From positions 68,658 through 132,657 of the forward strand of contig JAHISQ010000120.1 in assembly GCA_018818125.1 (NCBI GenBank): DNA of 64,000 nt, read 5' to 3'. Made by a program: the position numbers and the translations under genes. Below the pieces are notes generated by a model. It was given only the letters and a program-made list of their open reading frames with translations. It made no database searches and was not told the DNA's origin. Source of the stretch: Candidatus Rifleibacteriota bacterium (GTDB lineage: Bacteria; Muiribacteriota; Ozemobacteria; Ozemobacterales; Ozemobacteraceae). Shown piece after piece: positions 16,615 to 25,442 of the stretch; within the stretch, counting starts at the first letter, position 1; each line of letters begins with the position of its first letter.

Positions 16615-18219
16615 ATGAACAACTGGGTTGTTTTACTTGTGATCGGTGCTTTGATTTTTCCGGCAATGGTAATCGCTGTTCAGCCGCCAAAATGGTCGGC
16701 CATGAATAATTACGATCAAGCCCGCGAAAAAGAACTGATGGAGCGGGCTGCCGACTGGCGCAACGGGCCCGTGGTTTATCAGATCATTGTTGACCGCTTT
16801 GTGCCCTCAAAGAAACTTGACAGCAAAAAAGCACTTTATTCGTCACCCCGCCGCCTGCGTGGCTGGAGCGAAACTCCGAAGCAGGGCAAATACCTCGAAA
16901 GAGATGGCGTCTGGTCGCACGAGGTTGATTTCTGGGGCGGTGATCTGGCCAGTCTCAAGACAAAACTCGACTATCTGCAGGAACTTGGCATCGATGTTGT
17001 CTACCTCAACCCGGTCTTTGCGTCGCTGACTAATCACAAATATGATGCCTGGGACTATCATAAGGTCGATCCTGTATATGGAAGCAGAGCAGACCTGGCT
17101 GATCTCGCAAAAGAGCTGCATCGGCGTAATCTTCGCCTGGTGCTTGACGGAGTTTTCAACCACATGGGAAAACGCAGTCCGATGTTTGAAGAAGCTCGCC
17201 GAAACAGTCGTAGCCGTTGGCACAAGTTTTTTAAGTTTGATGAAAAGCAACCGCGCGGCTATATTGGCTGGGCTGACGTTGAAAATCTGCCTGAATTGAA
17301 TCTCGAAAACCCAGAAGTTCAGAAATTTATCTATTCCGAACCCGATTCTGTTGTGCAGTCCTATCTGCGCAACGAAGGTATCGATGGCTGGCGTCTCGAT
17401 GTCGCTTTTGACCTCGGATTTCGCTATCTGACTGATCTGACGCGTGCGGTTCACGCAGCCAAACCAGGTTCACTGGTCATCGGCGAAATCTGGAATTACC
17501 CGGAAGAATGGCATCCCGCAGTTGATGGCGTCATGAACATGCACGGCCGCAAACTGCTGCTGACAATGCTTGAAGGTCGTCTTTCGGGTCCGCTCTGCAG
17601 TCAGATGTGGGAGACTTCGATTGATGACGCCGGTATGAACCACATTCTAAAAAGTTGGCTGGTGCTCGACAACCATGATACGCCAAGGTTGGCAAATCTG
17701 CTTCCAGAAGTATGGCAGCAGCGCATGGCGAGAGCTTTGCAATTTACCTTGCCCGGTGCAGTTTGTCTGTATTACGGCAGTGAACTTGGCATGACCGGCG
17801 GTGATGACCCGGAGCAGCGCGCGCCAATGCGCTGGGATCTGGTATCACCGGAAAACGAGATGCTTGAACTGCACCGTAAGCTTCTGGATATGCGCCACAA
17901 AGAGCCAGCTCTGCGCTATGGCGATTTCCGGCGTCTGCATTCTGAAAAGCTGTTCGCCTTCATCCGCCGAACCATCTCAGTTCGCGACACTGTCGTTGTG
18001 CTGGCAAACCCGACCGCTCAGCCGGTTAAAGAACTTCTTCAGCTGCGTGAGAGCAAGTTTCAGGATGTTTCAAAAATTTGTGATCTGCTTTCAGCCGCCA
18101 GTTTTACGGTCTACTCAGGCACCGTTGATGTAGAATTGCCTGCCCACAGTGTCATGGTTCTAAAAGTTGACACAGCCGATTACCCGAATGGCTACAACCG
18201 CTACGACCGCATTTTCTAA
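16615..18219 (+). CDS. Exported GH13-family alpha-amylase-type glycoside hydrolase
   Basis: A 534-residue enzyme acting on alpha-1,4-glucans or related sugars. ATG 16615 with GGAGG at 7 nt is chosen; the frame runs 82 codons further upstream inside the previous gene. A signal peptide (MNNWVVLLVIGALIFPAMVIA) puts it outside the cytoplasm. The four GH13 regions are complete: DGVFNHMG (about 178), GWRLDVAF with nucleophile Asp near 262, VIGEIW with acid/base Glu near 291, and LDNHDTPR with Asp near 355. VYQIIVDRF near the start and a C-terminal beta domain fit cyclomaltodextrinase/neopullulanase-like members. Substrate specificity cannot be read. Confidence 0.88.
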   Translation: MNNWVVLLVIGALIFPAMVIAVQPPKWSAMNNYDQAREKELMERAADWRNGPVVYQIIVDRFVPSKKLDSKKALYSSPRRLRGWSETPKQGKYLERDGVWSHEVDFWGGDLASLKTKLDYLQELGIDVVYLNPVFASLTNHKYDAWDYHKVDPVYGSRADLADLAKELHRRNLRLVLDGVFNHMGKRSPMFEEARRNSRSRWHKFFKFDEKQPRGYIGWADVENLPELNLENPEVQKFIYSEPDSVVQSYLRNEGIDGWRLDVAFDLGFRYLTDLTRAVHAAKPGSLVIGEIWNYPEEWHPAVDGVMNMHGRKLLLTMLEGRLSGPLCSQMWETSIDDAGMNHILKSWLVLDNHDTPRLANLLPEVWQQRMARALQFTLPGAVCLYYGSELGMTGGDDPEQRAPMRWDLVSPENEMLELHRKLLDMRHKEPALRYGDFRRLHSEKLFAFIRRTISVRDTVVVLANPTAQPVKELLQLRESKFQDVSKICDLLSAASFTVYSGTVDVELPAHSVMVLKVDTADYPNGYNRYDRIF

Positions 18220-18325
18220 TCCCGTTCATCGGCAGCGTTCTGTTCTGGACTTTGTCCTTGTGAAACTCTGTGTCATCACAATAAATAGCAATTTTCTCTG
18301 ACTGGAATTGCTGGTAGGAATCGTT

Positions 18326-18331
18326 TATAAT
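18326..18331 (+). promoter_or_regulatory. -10 box candidate for the hemerythrin gene
   Basis: A perfect TATAAT lies 36 bases before ATG 18368 in an otherwise empty gap after the amylase. No convincing -35 at 16-18 bases is seen. Confidence 0.35.
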
Positions 18332-18367
18332 CGATATCAAATTTACTGTAGAAGTCAGAGGTTGTCT

Positions 18368-19174
18368 ATGGAATGGGATCAATCATTTAGTATTGGCTGT
18401 GATATTGTTGATAGCCAACACAAGGAGCTTATCTGCCTGGTAGATCAACTTGAATCTTCTCTGGAAAATCGTCTGGTTCCACAGCAGCTCGGAGCGGCGT
18501 TAAAATTTATTGTGAACTATACCAGACATCATTTTTCCGCCGAAGAGGCTTTTATGGAGACAATCGGATTTGATGAGCTGGAAAATCATAAGAAGCTGCA
18601 TAACAATCTGATAAAAGAGGTTACTGATATTCTCCTAAGCTTGAAGCATGGGGAAAATCTGAATTCTGAAGATCTGGTAAAATTTCTGGTTGACTGGGTA
18701 TTAAAGCATGTCCAGGAAGAAGACCAGAAAATTGGAATATTTGCGCGCAAAAAGAAGCATCTGGCAGAGCAGTCAGAATGCAAGTTGAAGGCTGTAAATT
18801 CCAGAAGACAACTGATTCTGACTCGACTGGAAAAGTTAAAGGGTCTGTTCAAGCAAAAACTTATTGAAATTGAAGACTTTAAGGAGCAGAAGGTCAAGAC
18901 CCTCGCTAATATGCTCAAAGAGCTCGGTTTAAACCAGCTGCGTGCGGGTTTTGATGACCTCGATTATTTTTTGTCTCAGGACGTCATTTGTAAAAACGAG
19001 CGCAAAGCCATTGTAGTTGCTTTTTTGCAAAAATCCGACCTGCAAAAAGGTTTATCTGAAATAATTGAGATCGAAGACAAACTGTTGTATCTGCGTTCAT
19101 TTCATGAATTCGAAATGATAACTGACAACAAATTCGATTCTCTTAAGGCTGAAATTCTTGACACTGTCTGCTAG
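18368..19174 (+). CDS. Bacteriohemerythrin with helical C-terminal extension
   Basis: A 268-residue protein; ATG 18368 follows AGAGG. Residues 1-125 are a hemerythrin domain that binds O2 at a diiron centre. All ligands are visible: His18, His55, Glu59, His74, His78, His114 and Asp119, in the family spacing H-x3-E, H-x3-H, H-x4-D. About 140 helical, charged residues follow with no recognised family; stand-alone bacteriohemerythrins usually end near 130-140. Possible roles are O2 sensing, storage or scavenging in an oxygen-sensitive cell. It is a single gene between the amylase and the GC-rich acyltransferase. Confidence 0.88.
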   Translation: MEWDQSFSIGCDIVDSQHKELICLVDQLESSLENRLVPQQLGAALKFIVNYTRHHFSAEEAFMETIGFDELENHKKLHNNLIKEVTDILLSLKHGENLNSEDLVKFLVDWVLKHVQEEDQKIGIFARKKKHLAEQSECKLKAVNSRRQLILTRLEKLKGLFKQKLIEIEDFKEQKVKTLANMLKELGLNQLRAGFDDLDYFLSQDVICKNERKAIVVAFLQKSDLQKGLSEIIEIEDKLLYLRSFHEFEMITDNKFDSLKAEILDTVC

Positions 19175-19238
19175 AAATTCCTTTACTTTTATTTTCCCCA
19201 CTTACTGAAAAAACGAATCTTCCACAAATCTCAACCGG

Positions 19239-21155
19239 ATGGTAAACATGTCGCAAATGTCGCAAAATGAAGGGAAACCCGTGTCGGTAGCTATTGTCGG
19301 GAAGAGCGCGCTCTTTCCGGTGGCCCTTGTACCAAAGGCTTTTTGGCCGAACCTTCTCAGCCTGAAGGGATTGATGGCCGGACTAGCCACCGCCCAGTGG
19401 CCATTCAACGAGTTCTTTTCCACGCAGGATCTGAAGAACCTCAAGGGGTTCGTCATGGAAAGCGGACTCCTGACATCGGGCGGACTGCCTGCCGAGGGGT
19501 TCGAGATTCCTCCAGAGGTCTTGAAGATCTCGACCGTCCTGCCCGTGGTGGGCCTTTTCCTCGCAAAACAGGCTCTTGACGATACCAGGAGTTTCCAGAA
19601 GGGTGGCATTTGCGCCGACCAGGTCCGGGTGGTCCTGGAAACCCGTTTTCCCACCGTTGACACAGCTTCCCAGACTTTATCCCGTCCGGATGTCGCCGAC
19701 CTGTTTGCGAGGCACTTCGGATTCACCGTTTGCCAGATTGATGGCTCTGCCCCGCTTCCGGGAACCCTGTCCTGGCTCGGCAATGCCGTCCGGGAGCTTC
19801 AGGGCGGATCTGCCGACCTGGTAATTGCGGGCAGCGTCGACGCAGTCCACTCGGTTCTGGCCTGGACGGAAAAGCAGCCCGCCTCCGGTTCCGCCGACCC
19901 GCGGCTCCGGGAAGGCCTCGGCATGATAGCCCTTCGCCGGTTGTGCGATGCGGAACGAGATGGAGACCAGATTCTCGCCGTCATTTCCGGGTTCGATGCG
20001 TCATCTATCTGCTTTGAAAGAAAAACCACCGGTCCGGCAGCTCCCGCGCCCATGCCCGCGCCAATACCAGCTCCTATGACTGCTCCAGGCCGGCTCGAAC
20101 AGTTTGCACATTTCGCTCGTCTGCCGGTTTCTGACATCATCGTGGAAGCAGACGGGTCCTGCCGAAATCTGCCTTTCAACCACCTTCCGAAAGACGGCTC
20201 GAACGCTGCTTCTCTCGACTGGAAGCTGGTTCGTGAGCGCTGGGTTCAGCGTACCGGCTCGTGTCGGTTTTTCCACGACCTTCTCGGAGCCTTGCTAGGG
20301 ACTTTCGTCAACCGGGTCGTGGTGCAGAAACCAGATGCCTTCGCCGAGGTTGCTTCACGTCCTCTTGTTTTCCTGGCCAATCATCAGATCGGTTTGGAGT
20401 CGCCCCTTTTCATGGCCCTGGCTTACGGCATGACCGGCCTGCCCATCGAGGCTGTGGCCAAGCCCGATCACGTCAACGCCTGGCTGGCTTTTCTGCTGGC
20501 CTTCGCCCAGGATTCGCTGGGAGATGGTAATCCCTTCCGTCTGATGTATTCCGAGCGCCAGAACCCCCAGGGCCTGATCGACAATCTGAAGAAAGCTGGA
20601 AAGCGTGAAGCGTCCCTGCTGGTACATGTCGAAGGAACGAGAGCTTCGGCTGCCAACCAGCCCGTGACACGTTTGAGCTCGGTTTTTCTCGATATGGCCA
20701 TCGACAAGAACCTGCCGCTGGTCCCTTTGCGATTCGTCGGCGGTCTTCCTGTCGAACCATCGGAGGAACGGCTAGACTTCCCCTTTGGCAACGGCAAGCA
20801 GGACTACCTGATCGGCGCCCCGATTATGCCCGAACAGCTGAAAAAAATGCCATACGGCCAGCGGCCCCGTTTCCTCATGGAACTGATCAACACCCTCGGG
20901 CCCGGCCCGGGCGAGGACATACTGTTGCCCTCTGATAAGACGTTCGAGTCGAAAACCCGCTTCTTCATTGACACGTTCGGCTTCCCCAAGATGCAGGCCA
21001 TGCTGTTTGCCATCCTGCAGATGATCGACGATCCCTGCGAGGAGACAGCCCAGCTGATCGCGGCTGTTCAGTCCGGCAAGGTCGATCCCCGGAGTCCGAA
21101 CATCCCCCCGGTTCTGAAGAGCTTTCTGGGCCACATAAAGACCAAGTTTGCATGA
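19239..21155 (+). CDS. Ketosynthase-like / 1-acylglycerol-3-phosphate acyltransferase fusion
   Basis: A 638-residue protein joining two domains seen in PUFA-synthase-type systems. Residues of about 15-250 resemble the N-terminal half of a beta-ketoacyl synthase (VAIVGKSALFP at the start, ADLVIAGSVDAVHS later). Where ketosynthases have D-x-A-C the protein reads IDGSAPLPG, so the catalytic cysteine is missing. An Ala/Pro linker (about 268-285) leads to a PlsC-like acyltransferase with NHQIGLESP near 380 (HX4D-type motif with Glu for Asp) and VEGTRA near 464. Sampled lines are 55-65% GC against about 37-50% around, with different codon use, so recent transfer is likely. The start among three close Met codons is uncertain. 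Confidence 0.75.
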   Translation: MVNMSQMSQNEGKPVSVAIVGKSALFPVALVPKAFWPNLLSLKGLMAGLATAQWPFNEFFSTQDLKNLKGFVMESGLLTSGGLPAEGFEIPPEVLKISTVLPVVGLFLAKQALDDTRSFQKGGICADQVRVVLETRFPTVDTASQTLSRPDVADLFARHFGFTVCQIDGSAPLPGTLSWLGNAVRELQGGSADLVIAGSVDAVHSVLAWTEKQPASGSADPRLREGLGMIALRRLCDAERDGDQILAVISGFDASSICFERKTTGPAAPAPMPAPIPAPMTAPGRLEQFAHFARLPVSDIIVEADGSCRNLPFNHLPKDGSNAASLDWKLVRERWVQRTGSCRFFHDLLGALLGTFVNRVVVQKPDAFAEVASRPLVFLANHQIGLESPLFMALAYGMTGLPIEAVAKPDHVNAWLAFLLAFAQDSLGDGNPFRLMYSERQNPQGLIDNLKKAGKREASLLVHVEGTRASAANQPVTRLSSVFLDMAIDKNLPLVPLRFVGGLPVEPSEERLDFPFGNGKQDYLIGAPIMPEQLKKMPYGQRPRFLMELINTLGPGPGEDILLPSDKTFESKTRFFIDTFGFPKMQAMLFAILQMIDDPCEETAQLIAAVQSGKVDPRSPNIPPVLKSFLGHIKTKFA

Positions 21156-21345
21156 GCTGATTCTTCAGATTCTCTCACCCGTCATTCAGCGCATATTTTA
21201 ATCAGCAGAGCCTTATACGCCCAGCATAAACCATGTTGGCCGGATAAGTGACTCTGGCAAAAACAGTAAAGCCGCATTTGGCAAATGCTTGCTTTTTTTG
21301 CATTGTAAGAGCTTTTTTGAAATGTACGTTTGCCTCTGTATTTGC

Positions 21346-21374
21346 TTGACTATTCTGCATTGTAGATATATAAA
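21346..21374 (+). promoter_or_regulatory. Sigma70-type promoter
   Basis: TTGACT (21346-21351), a 17-base spacer and TATAAA (21369-21374). It lies about 140 bases upstream of the secreted-protein gene at 21514 and is the best housekeeping-type promoter in this part of the window. Confidence 0.6.
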
Positions 21375-21513
21375 ATCTGAGCCGCTTATATTGCATGTTG
21401 CGGCATGGGTTATACAAAAAAAGTTGAGGTGATGACGGATCGCACCAATGTAGGTCGACAGCCTTTAATGATCGGCAATGATTGGTTGTGTAAAATTTTC
21501 AGGAGGGGTTAAC

Positions 21514-22218
21514 ATGAAAAAATTGATAGTGCTGTCTCTGATGGTGCTGCTGTCGGCAGTTTCGGTGTTTGCTCAGGATGACCTTGATTCGGCTTATGCA
21601 AAGAATTTCGGGCGTAGCATAATACTGGTTTCCCATGTTGGTTTACCAACTCGCGCAAAATGTGATATGTCGATGTTTGACTACCGCGATGGCAAGTTTT
21701 TCATTCCGTCCGGCGAAGCGGCTGCATTTAACGTCAGGGCACTTTTACCCGAGGGAGTAACCCTGGGTTCGGCCCTGGAAAAGGTCAAAAAAGACCAGGC
21801 GGCAAATCTGCAGCATCATAATAAAGACCTCTGTTTTTACAAGGTTTGGTCTTCATATGACAGTGGTTCACCGATTGAAAACATCAAGTGGCCGGCAAAT
21901 TTGAAAGAAGAACCAAAGTGGGCAAGTTCTTCCGACGGTTATTCTGCTCTATCACCTGATGTGTACGGATGGGTCTCTGGCGGCATGCCCTATGAAGGCG
22001 ATTTCAGAAGCGCATTCTGGAGCATTATTGGAACCGGCCAGCCCGGGCAGAAACTCTATGTGACTTTCCATGTTGGCTTTGAATACCAGGTTCCCGGTGG
22101 TCAGGTCGAAAGCAAATGGAACGATGTTCTTCAGAAATTCGAGAACGTCACTTCTACCGGCATGATCGGCTATGCCTGCTCAGAACCGCTGGCCGCTGCA
22201 ACCGTAGAATTCAAGTAA
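21514..22218 (+). CDS. Secreted protein of unknown function
   Basis: A 234-residue protein starting at ATG 21514 behind a strong AGGAGGGG. The signal peptide MKKLIVLSLMVLLSAVSVFA is textbook. The mature part is aromatic- and glycine-rich, looks globular, and carries three cysteines. I recognise no family. It is transcribed alone, between a sigma70-like promoter and an intrinsic terminator. Confidence 0.65.
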   Translation: MKKLIVLSLMVLLSAVSVFAQDDLDSAYAKNFGRSIILVSHVGLPTRAKCDMSMFDYRDGKFFIPSGEAAAFNVRALLPEGVTLGSALEKVKKDQAANLQHHNKDLCFYKVWSSYDSGSPIENIKWPANLKEEPKWASSSDGYSALSPDVYGWVSGGMPYEGDFRSAFWSIIGTGQPGQKLYVTFHVGFEYQVPGGQVESKWNDVLQKFENVTSTGMIGYACSEPLAAATVEFK

Positions 22219-22247
22219 CAGCGATCTGAATCATCAGCTGAAATAAT

Positions 22248-22287
22248 AACAGCCCCGGTAGCCTCACTGTTTATCGGGGCTGTTTTA
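22248..22287 (+). terminator. Intrinsic terminator
   Basis: AACAGCCCCG (22248-22257) pairs with CGGGGCTGTT (22275-22284), and TTT runs on. It lies 30 bases after the stop of the secreted protein at 21514-22218. Confidence 0.8.
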
Positions 22288-22334
22288 CGCCTGTCTGAAA
22301 TTTCTCAGTCAGCTGAAAAAAAGTCTCGATACCG

Positions 22335-23375
22335 TCAGTTACCCTTTGATTCTGCCGCGATTTTCTTAATTATGAGCCACACGGGGCGCTGTCTTGTTCC
22401 CAGTTCGCCGATATGAACTCGAGATTTGAATTTATCTGCTTCATAAATGGGGTCAGATTCGACTTCGACATAAGCTGAAAAAGGAATTTCCAGAGGGAGT
22501 CCACTTTCCTCAAGATTGATGGAAGCCTCATACTTTCTATTTCTTGAAAATGAGCAGGTGCCGCTGGCAAGTCTGTAAATGTTCCAGTCGGAAATGTGAA
22601 ACTTTTTCCATCGCTCATTTTCATTGGCCGGTGGCGATTGTCGCCAGTTAATACGGGTTTGCCGGAGTCCATTTACTCCGTTGTCACTCACATGAATTCG
22701 TTCATTCGCAATGTGAGGTGAAGTATCGAGATGAAAAAAGAACCGGAATTGATCAAAACCTTTCATAGTGCGCTCATCGATTGCGTCGCATCCGAGATAC
22801 AGGTTTGAATCATCTGCAAGCAGGTAAAGAAGTGTTTTGGCACCATCTTTTCCAATCATGATTTTGGTGGAAAGCTGCTCCCATTCAGGTTCGTCGAGCT
22901 GGCCATCAATGGTTGTGGTTGCCAGTTTTTGGCAAAGCGGAATAACAATTAATTCTGTGCCGTCAGGCGGCAATGCTTTTTTAGCCAGATTTGCGCGGAT
23001 GTTTTTGATTTTGGCTTCTTCAGGAAAATACTGAAAACCCTTTGGAATTCCAGGCAGATTGCTCCAGTTGATGTATTCACGGCTCTCAATCTTTGCATAG
23101 AAAGCGCTTAGAAGCTGATCATGCAAAGGTTCCGGATTTTCTGCCAGGGGCTGTTTTGCAGTCTGGGTTTTATCTGTCGGATTTTCCCGAAAAATAATGG
23201 TCGAGTATCTGTGATGTGGGAGCGGTTGTTCGACCAGTTCTCTGGTTCGGCTGATCAATGGACTTGAATAGTCCACCGTTTCATCGGGATCATAACTTTC
23301 GGCCAGTCCCGGCCTGCCCGCCAATAAAGTGCCCGCAATCATGGCAAGCACTAAAAAAAGATATTTGCTTTTCAT
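22335..23375 (-). CDS. Secreted protein with a CBM9-like domain
   Basis: A 346-residue exported protein (signal MKSKYLFLVLAMIAGTLLAG). Residues of about 40-140 show no family. From about 155 it has TIDGQLDEPEWEQ, TLLYLLADDSNLYLGCDAID and FFHLDTSP, the sequence pattern of the family 9 carbohydrate-binding/DOMON-like fold at the start of many exported bacterial proteins. Binding of sugars or a redox cofactor is possible but cannot be decided. It is single, convergent with the previous gene. Confidence 0.65.
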   Translation of the reverse strand: MKSKYLFLVLAMIAGTLLAGRPGLAESYDPDETVDYSSPLISRTRELVEQPLPHHRYSTIIFRENPTDKTQTAKQPLAENPEPLHDQLLSAFYAKIESREYINWSNLPGIPKGFQYFPEEAKIKNIRANLAKKALPPDGTELIVIPLCQKLATTTIDGQLDEPEWEQLSTKIMIGKDGAKTLLYLLADDSNLYLGCDAIDERTMKGFDQFRFFFHLDTSPHIANERIHVSDNGVNGLRQTRINWRQSPPANENERWKKFHISDWNIYRLASGTCSFSRNRKYEASINLEESGLPLEIPFSAYVEVESDPIYEADKFKSRVHIGELGTRQRPVWLIIKKIAAESKGN

Positions 23376-23460
23376 TTTCTGATTATACTATTCATTGCCG
23401 AAGACCTCACAAACTCTTAAGTGCCAATAACAAGATGTCATAATTGCGCAGATAAGTCTA

Positions 23461-23496
23461 AAAATAAAGCCCCTGGAGCTATAAAACTCCAGGGGC
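23461..23496 (-). terminator. Intrinsic terminator of the tRNA-Gly gene
   Basis: On the minus strand, GCCCCTGGAG and CTCCAGGGGC form a perfect 10-bp stem with an 8-nt loop, followed by TTTATTTT. It lies 9 bases past the 3' end of the tRNA. Confidence 0.85.
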
Positions 23497-23504
23497 CTTA
23501 TCAG

Positions 23505-23577
23505 AGCGGGAAACGGGATTCGGACCCGCGACCCTCAGCTTGGGAAGCTGATGCTCTACCAACTGAGCTACTCCCGC
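23505..23577 (-). tRNA. tRNA-Gly (anticodon CCC)
   Basis: A full cloverleaf can be drawn on the minus strand: acceptor GCGGGAG pairing with TTCCCGC (one G-U), D arm GCTC..GAGC, anticodon stem TCAGC/GCTGA around loop TTCCCAA (anticodon CCC, reading GGG), and T arm GCGGG/CCCGT. The T loop reads TCCGAAT, so position 55 is C rather than the near-universal T. CCA is not encoded. A terminator follows at once, so it is a monocistronic unit. Confidence 0.93.
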
Positions 23578-23757
23578 AATAGAGTTAATCTAGCAGATTC
23601 AGCCGTTCTTTTCAAGATCAACCTTGATAAAATAACAAGTTTCTTTGAAAATTGCTGCGCCGCACGATTTGGCGAAGGCTTTTTGTACAATCCCGTTTTT
23701 AGCCGAGAATAATGCTACTGTCTTTTTTTGCTTTTTTCAGCTGTTGGCGCCTTATTA

Positions 23758-23787
23758 TTGACTTCTGTCCTGGCCATGCCATATATT
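23758..23787 (+). promoter_or_regulatory. Promoter abutting the STAS gene (leaderless layout)
   Basis: TTGACT (23758-23763), an 18-base spacer and TATATT (23782-23787). The ATG of the STAS gene begins 6 nt after the -10 box, where transcription would start, so the mRNA would have little or no leader. Confidence 0.5.
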
Positions 23788-23793
23788 GGGAAC

Positions 23794-24138
23794 ATGAGTG
23801 AATTCAAGTTTGAGAGAGAATTTGCAGGTGATGTGCTGGTTATTCGCCCAGAGGGCTATTTTAACGAGCAAGCCGGTCAGACGATTCGTGCATTTCTAAA
23901 AGAAAGCATATCAGAAGGCACTAAAAAAGTCGTTTTGAACCTCGAAAAAGTAGCGATTATCAACAGTCCTGGCATTACCAAGATTCTAGAGCTTACTGAA
24001 GAAATTCTTTATGACCTTAAAGGACAGATTGCACTGGTTGGCGTTTCACAACTCTATCAGGAAGTTTTTCAGGTAATCGGTCTTACCAGCATGACCAGTA
24101 TATTTTCCGATGAGAAGTCGGCTATATCTCAATTCTAG
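23794..24138 (+). CDS. STAS-domain protein (anti-sigma factor antagonist type)
   Basis: A 114-residue single-domain protein. ATG 23794 is chosen because the family begins there (FKFEREFAGDVLVIRPEGYFN); the longer frame opens with a TTG and no ribosome site. KKVVLNLEKVAIINSPGITKI is the central STAS strand with the phosphorylatable serine kept in N-S-P-G, where the usual motif is D-S-S/T-G. Such proteins bind an anti-sigma kinase or a similar partner. None is near. The following exported-protein genes may be in one transcript. Confidence 0.8.
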   Translation: MSEFKFEREFAGDVLVIRPEGYFNEQAGQTIRAFLKESISEGTKKVVLNLEKVAIINSPGITKILELTEEILYDLKGQIALVGVSQLYQEVFQVIGLTSMTSIFSDEKSAISQF

Positions 24139-24144
24139 CTTTAA

Positions 24145-24498
24145 ATGAAGCTTACAACAGCTAGAAAAAAAAATCTTACCCTGTGTTTTTGTTTCTGGCT
24201 GTTCACACTGACTCTGGTCTCTCTTTTCAGGTTCGAAGAACACAGAATTTTATCTCTTATTCAAACAGAATCGAGTGAGCAAATCCTTGCTCGTCCAGAT
24301 ATTGCGCAAGCAAAGCCAAAAAAGCAGGCCAGTAACAATTCTGCCAGGCTTTCAAGGGATTGGCAGGATTGGCAGCGCAAACCTGCAAAATGGGATCAAA
24401 AACAAAAAGAAGAGTTCTTTAAAGCCAATTGTAAAGACATCATAGAATCTGGCCAGGAAAAATTAAGAAAGATTTCCAGAAACCAGAACAAGAATTAA
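24145..24498 (+). CDS. Small single-pass membrane protein, unknown function
   Basis: A 117-residue protein. Basic N-terminus, one hydrophobic helix (about residues 11-28, rich in Leu, Phe and Cys), then a hydrophilic, Lys/Gln-rich tail predicted outside the cytoplasm. No family recognised. It begins 6 bases after the STAS stop without a clear ribosome site, so coupled translation is likely. Confidence 0.5.
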   Translation: MKLTTARKKNLTLCFCFWLFTLTLVSLFRFEEHRILSLIQTESSEQILARPDIAQAKPKKQASNNSARLSRDWQDWQRKPAKWDQKQKEEFFKANCKDIIESGQEKLRKISRNQNKN

Positions 24499-24526
24499 GA
24501 GCTTTTGAGCTTAAGGAGGCAGGCCT

Positions 24527-25426
24527 ATGAAGTATTTGTGGCCATCTATTTTCTTCCTTTTTTTCGGTTCGTTTTTCCCCCTGTATTCAGCTGATTATCT
24601 GGCTGAAGGGCAGAGTTACGAAGTGGCCAGCGACCCGGTAAAGGCGATCCAGTCTTACCTGACTGGAATTAAAGACAGTCCATCAGAAGAGCTTTACATA
24701 GCGGCCGGCAAGCTGATGGGAAAAATGAAAAAGTATGAGAGAGGCGATAAGCTTGTTGATGAAGGGCTCAAGAAATATCCTGAAAGTCAGGCTCTGTTAA
24801 AACTCGGGGTTCTTTTTAAGTCGAAACTTAAAACCGGGCCGGCGCTGCCGACAGTTGAGTCTTCGGCTATACCAGAAACTTTGCGGCCGACAGAGAGCCC
24901 ACTTGAGCCACTTCCAGAAGCTCAACAGGCGACAGCGGCCGCCGAAATAATTATCGAGCTTCAGAAAATTGAACCCGAAAATGTTGCCGTTTTTGAAACT
25001 GGCTTGCAAAAGCTTATTTTTACCTGCCCAAAGTCAATATATGCATCTGAAGCTTGCTGGAAACTGGCTAATCTATACCTTTTTGCTCCTTCAGGGCCTG
25101 ATTACGCAAAAGCAGTTACTTACCTGGAAAAGATTCTTGCCGAATACCCCGATTCGCCAGGCTTCAGCTCCTGTTTTACCCGTTTAAAAAACATTGCTGA
25201 AAAGACCGAAAACTATCAACTGCTGCAAAAAACTGCCAGCAAAGCGCAAACCTTTAAAATCTGGAGTGAAGAGGAACAGAACTTCTGGAAATGCCATGAA
25301 GCTGTTGCTATGATCAAGCTCGATAACAGAGGCAATGCAATGACTCAACTGCAGCAGGTTGCCGCCAGTAGAGATACCATTCCCAGAGCTGCAGAATATG
25401 CAGATTTTCTGATGAATAATCTGTGA
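24527..25426 (+). CDS. Secreted TPR-like repeat protein
   Basis: A 299-residue protein starting at ATG 24527 after AAGGAGG. Signal peptide: MKYLWPSIFFLFFGSFFPLYSA. Residues of about 25-105 and 150-250 show degenerate tetratricopeptide helices (YLAEGQSYEVASDPVKAIQS, DYAKAVTYLEKILAEYPDSP) separated by a Pro/Glu/Ala-rich linker. TPR units mediate protein binding; the periplasmic location suggests scaffolding in an envelope complex. The downstream 923-residue exported protein follows after 16 bases and is the most likely partner. Confidence 0.65.
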   Translation: MKYLWPSIFFLFFGSFFPLYSADYLAEGQSYEVASDPVKAIQSYLTGIKDSPSEELYIAAGKLMGKMKKYERGDKLVDEGLKKYPESQALLKLGVLFKSKLKTGPALPTVESSAIPETLRPTESPLEPLPEAQQATAAAEIIIELQKIEPENVAVFETGLQKLIFTCPKSIYASEACWKLANLYLFAPSGPDYAKAVTYLEKILAEYPDSPGFSSCFTRLKNIAEKTENYQLLQKTASKAQTFKIWSEEEQNFWKCHEAVAMIKLDNRGNAMTQLQQVAASRDTIPRAAEYADFLMNNL

Positions 25427-25442
25427 GAAGGAAAATAATCAG

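Noticed and set aside
21202..21417. 71-codon minus-strand frame in the gap before the secreted protein
   Set aside because: It covers a strong plus-strand promoter and has no recognisable product or ribosome site.
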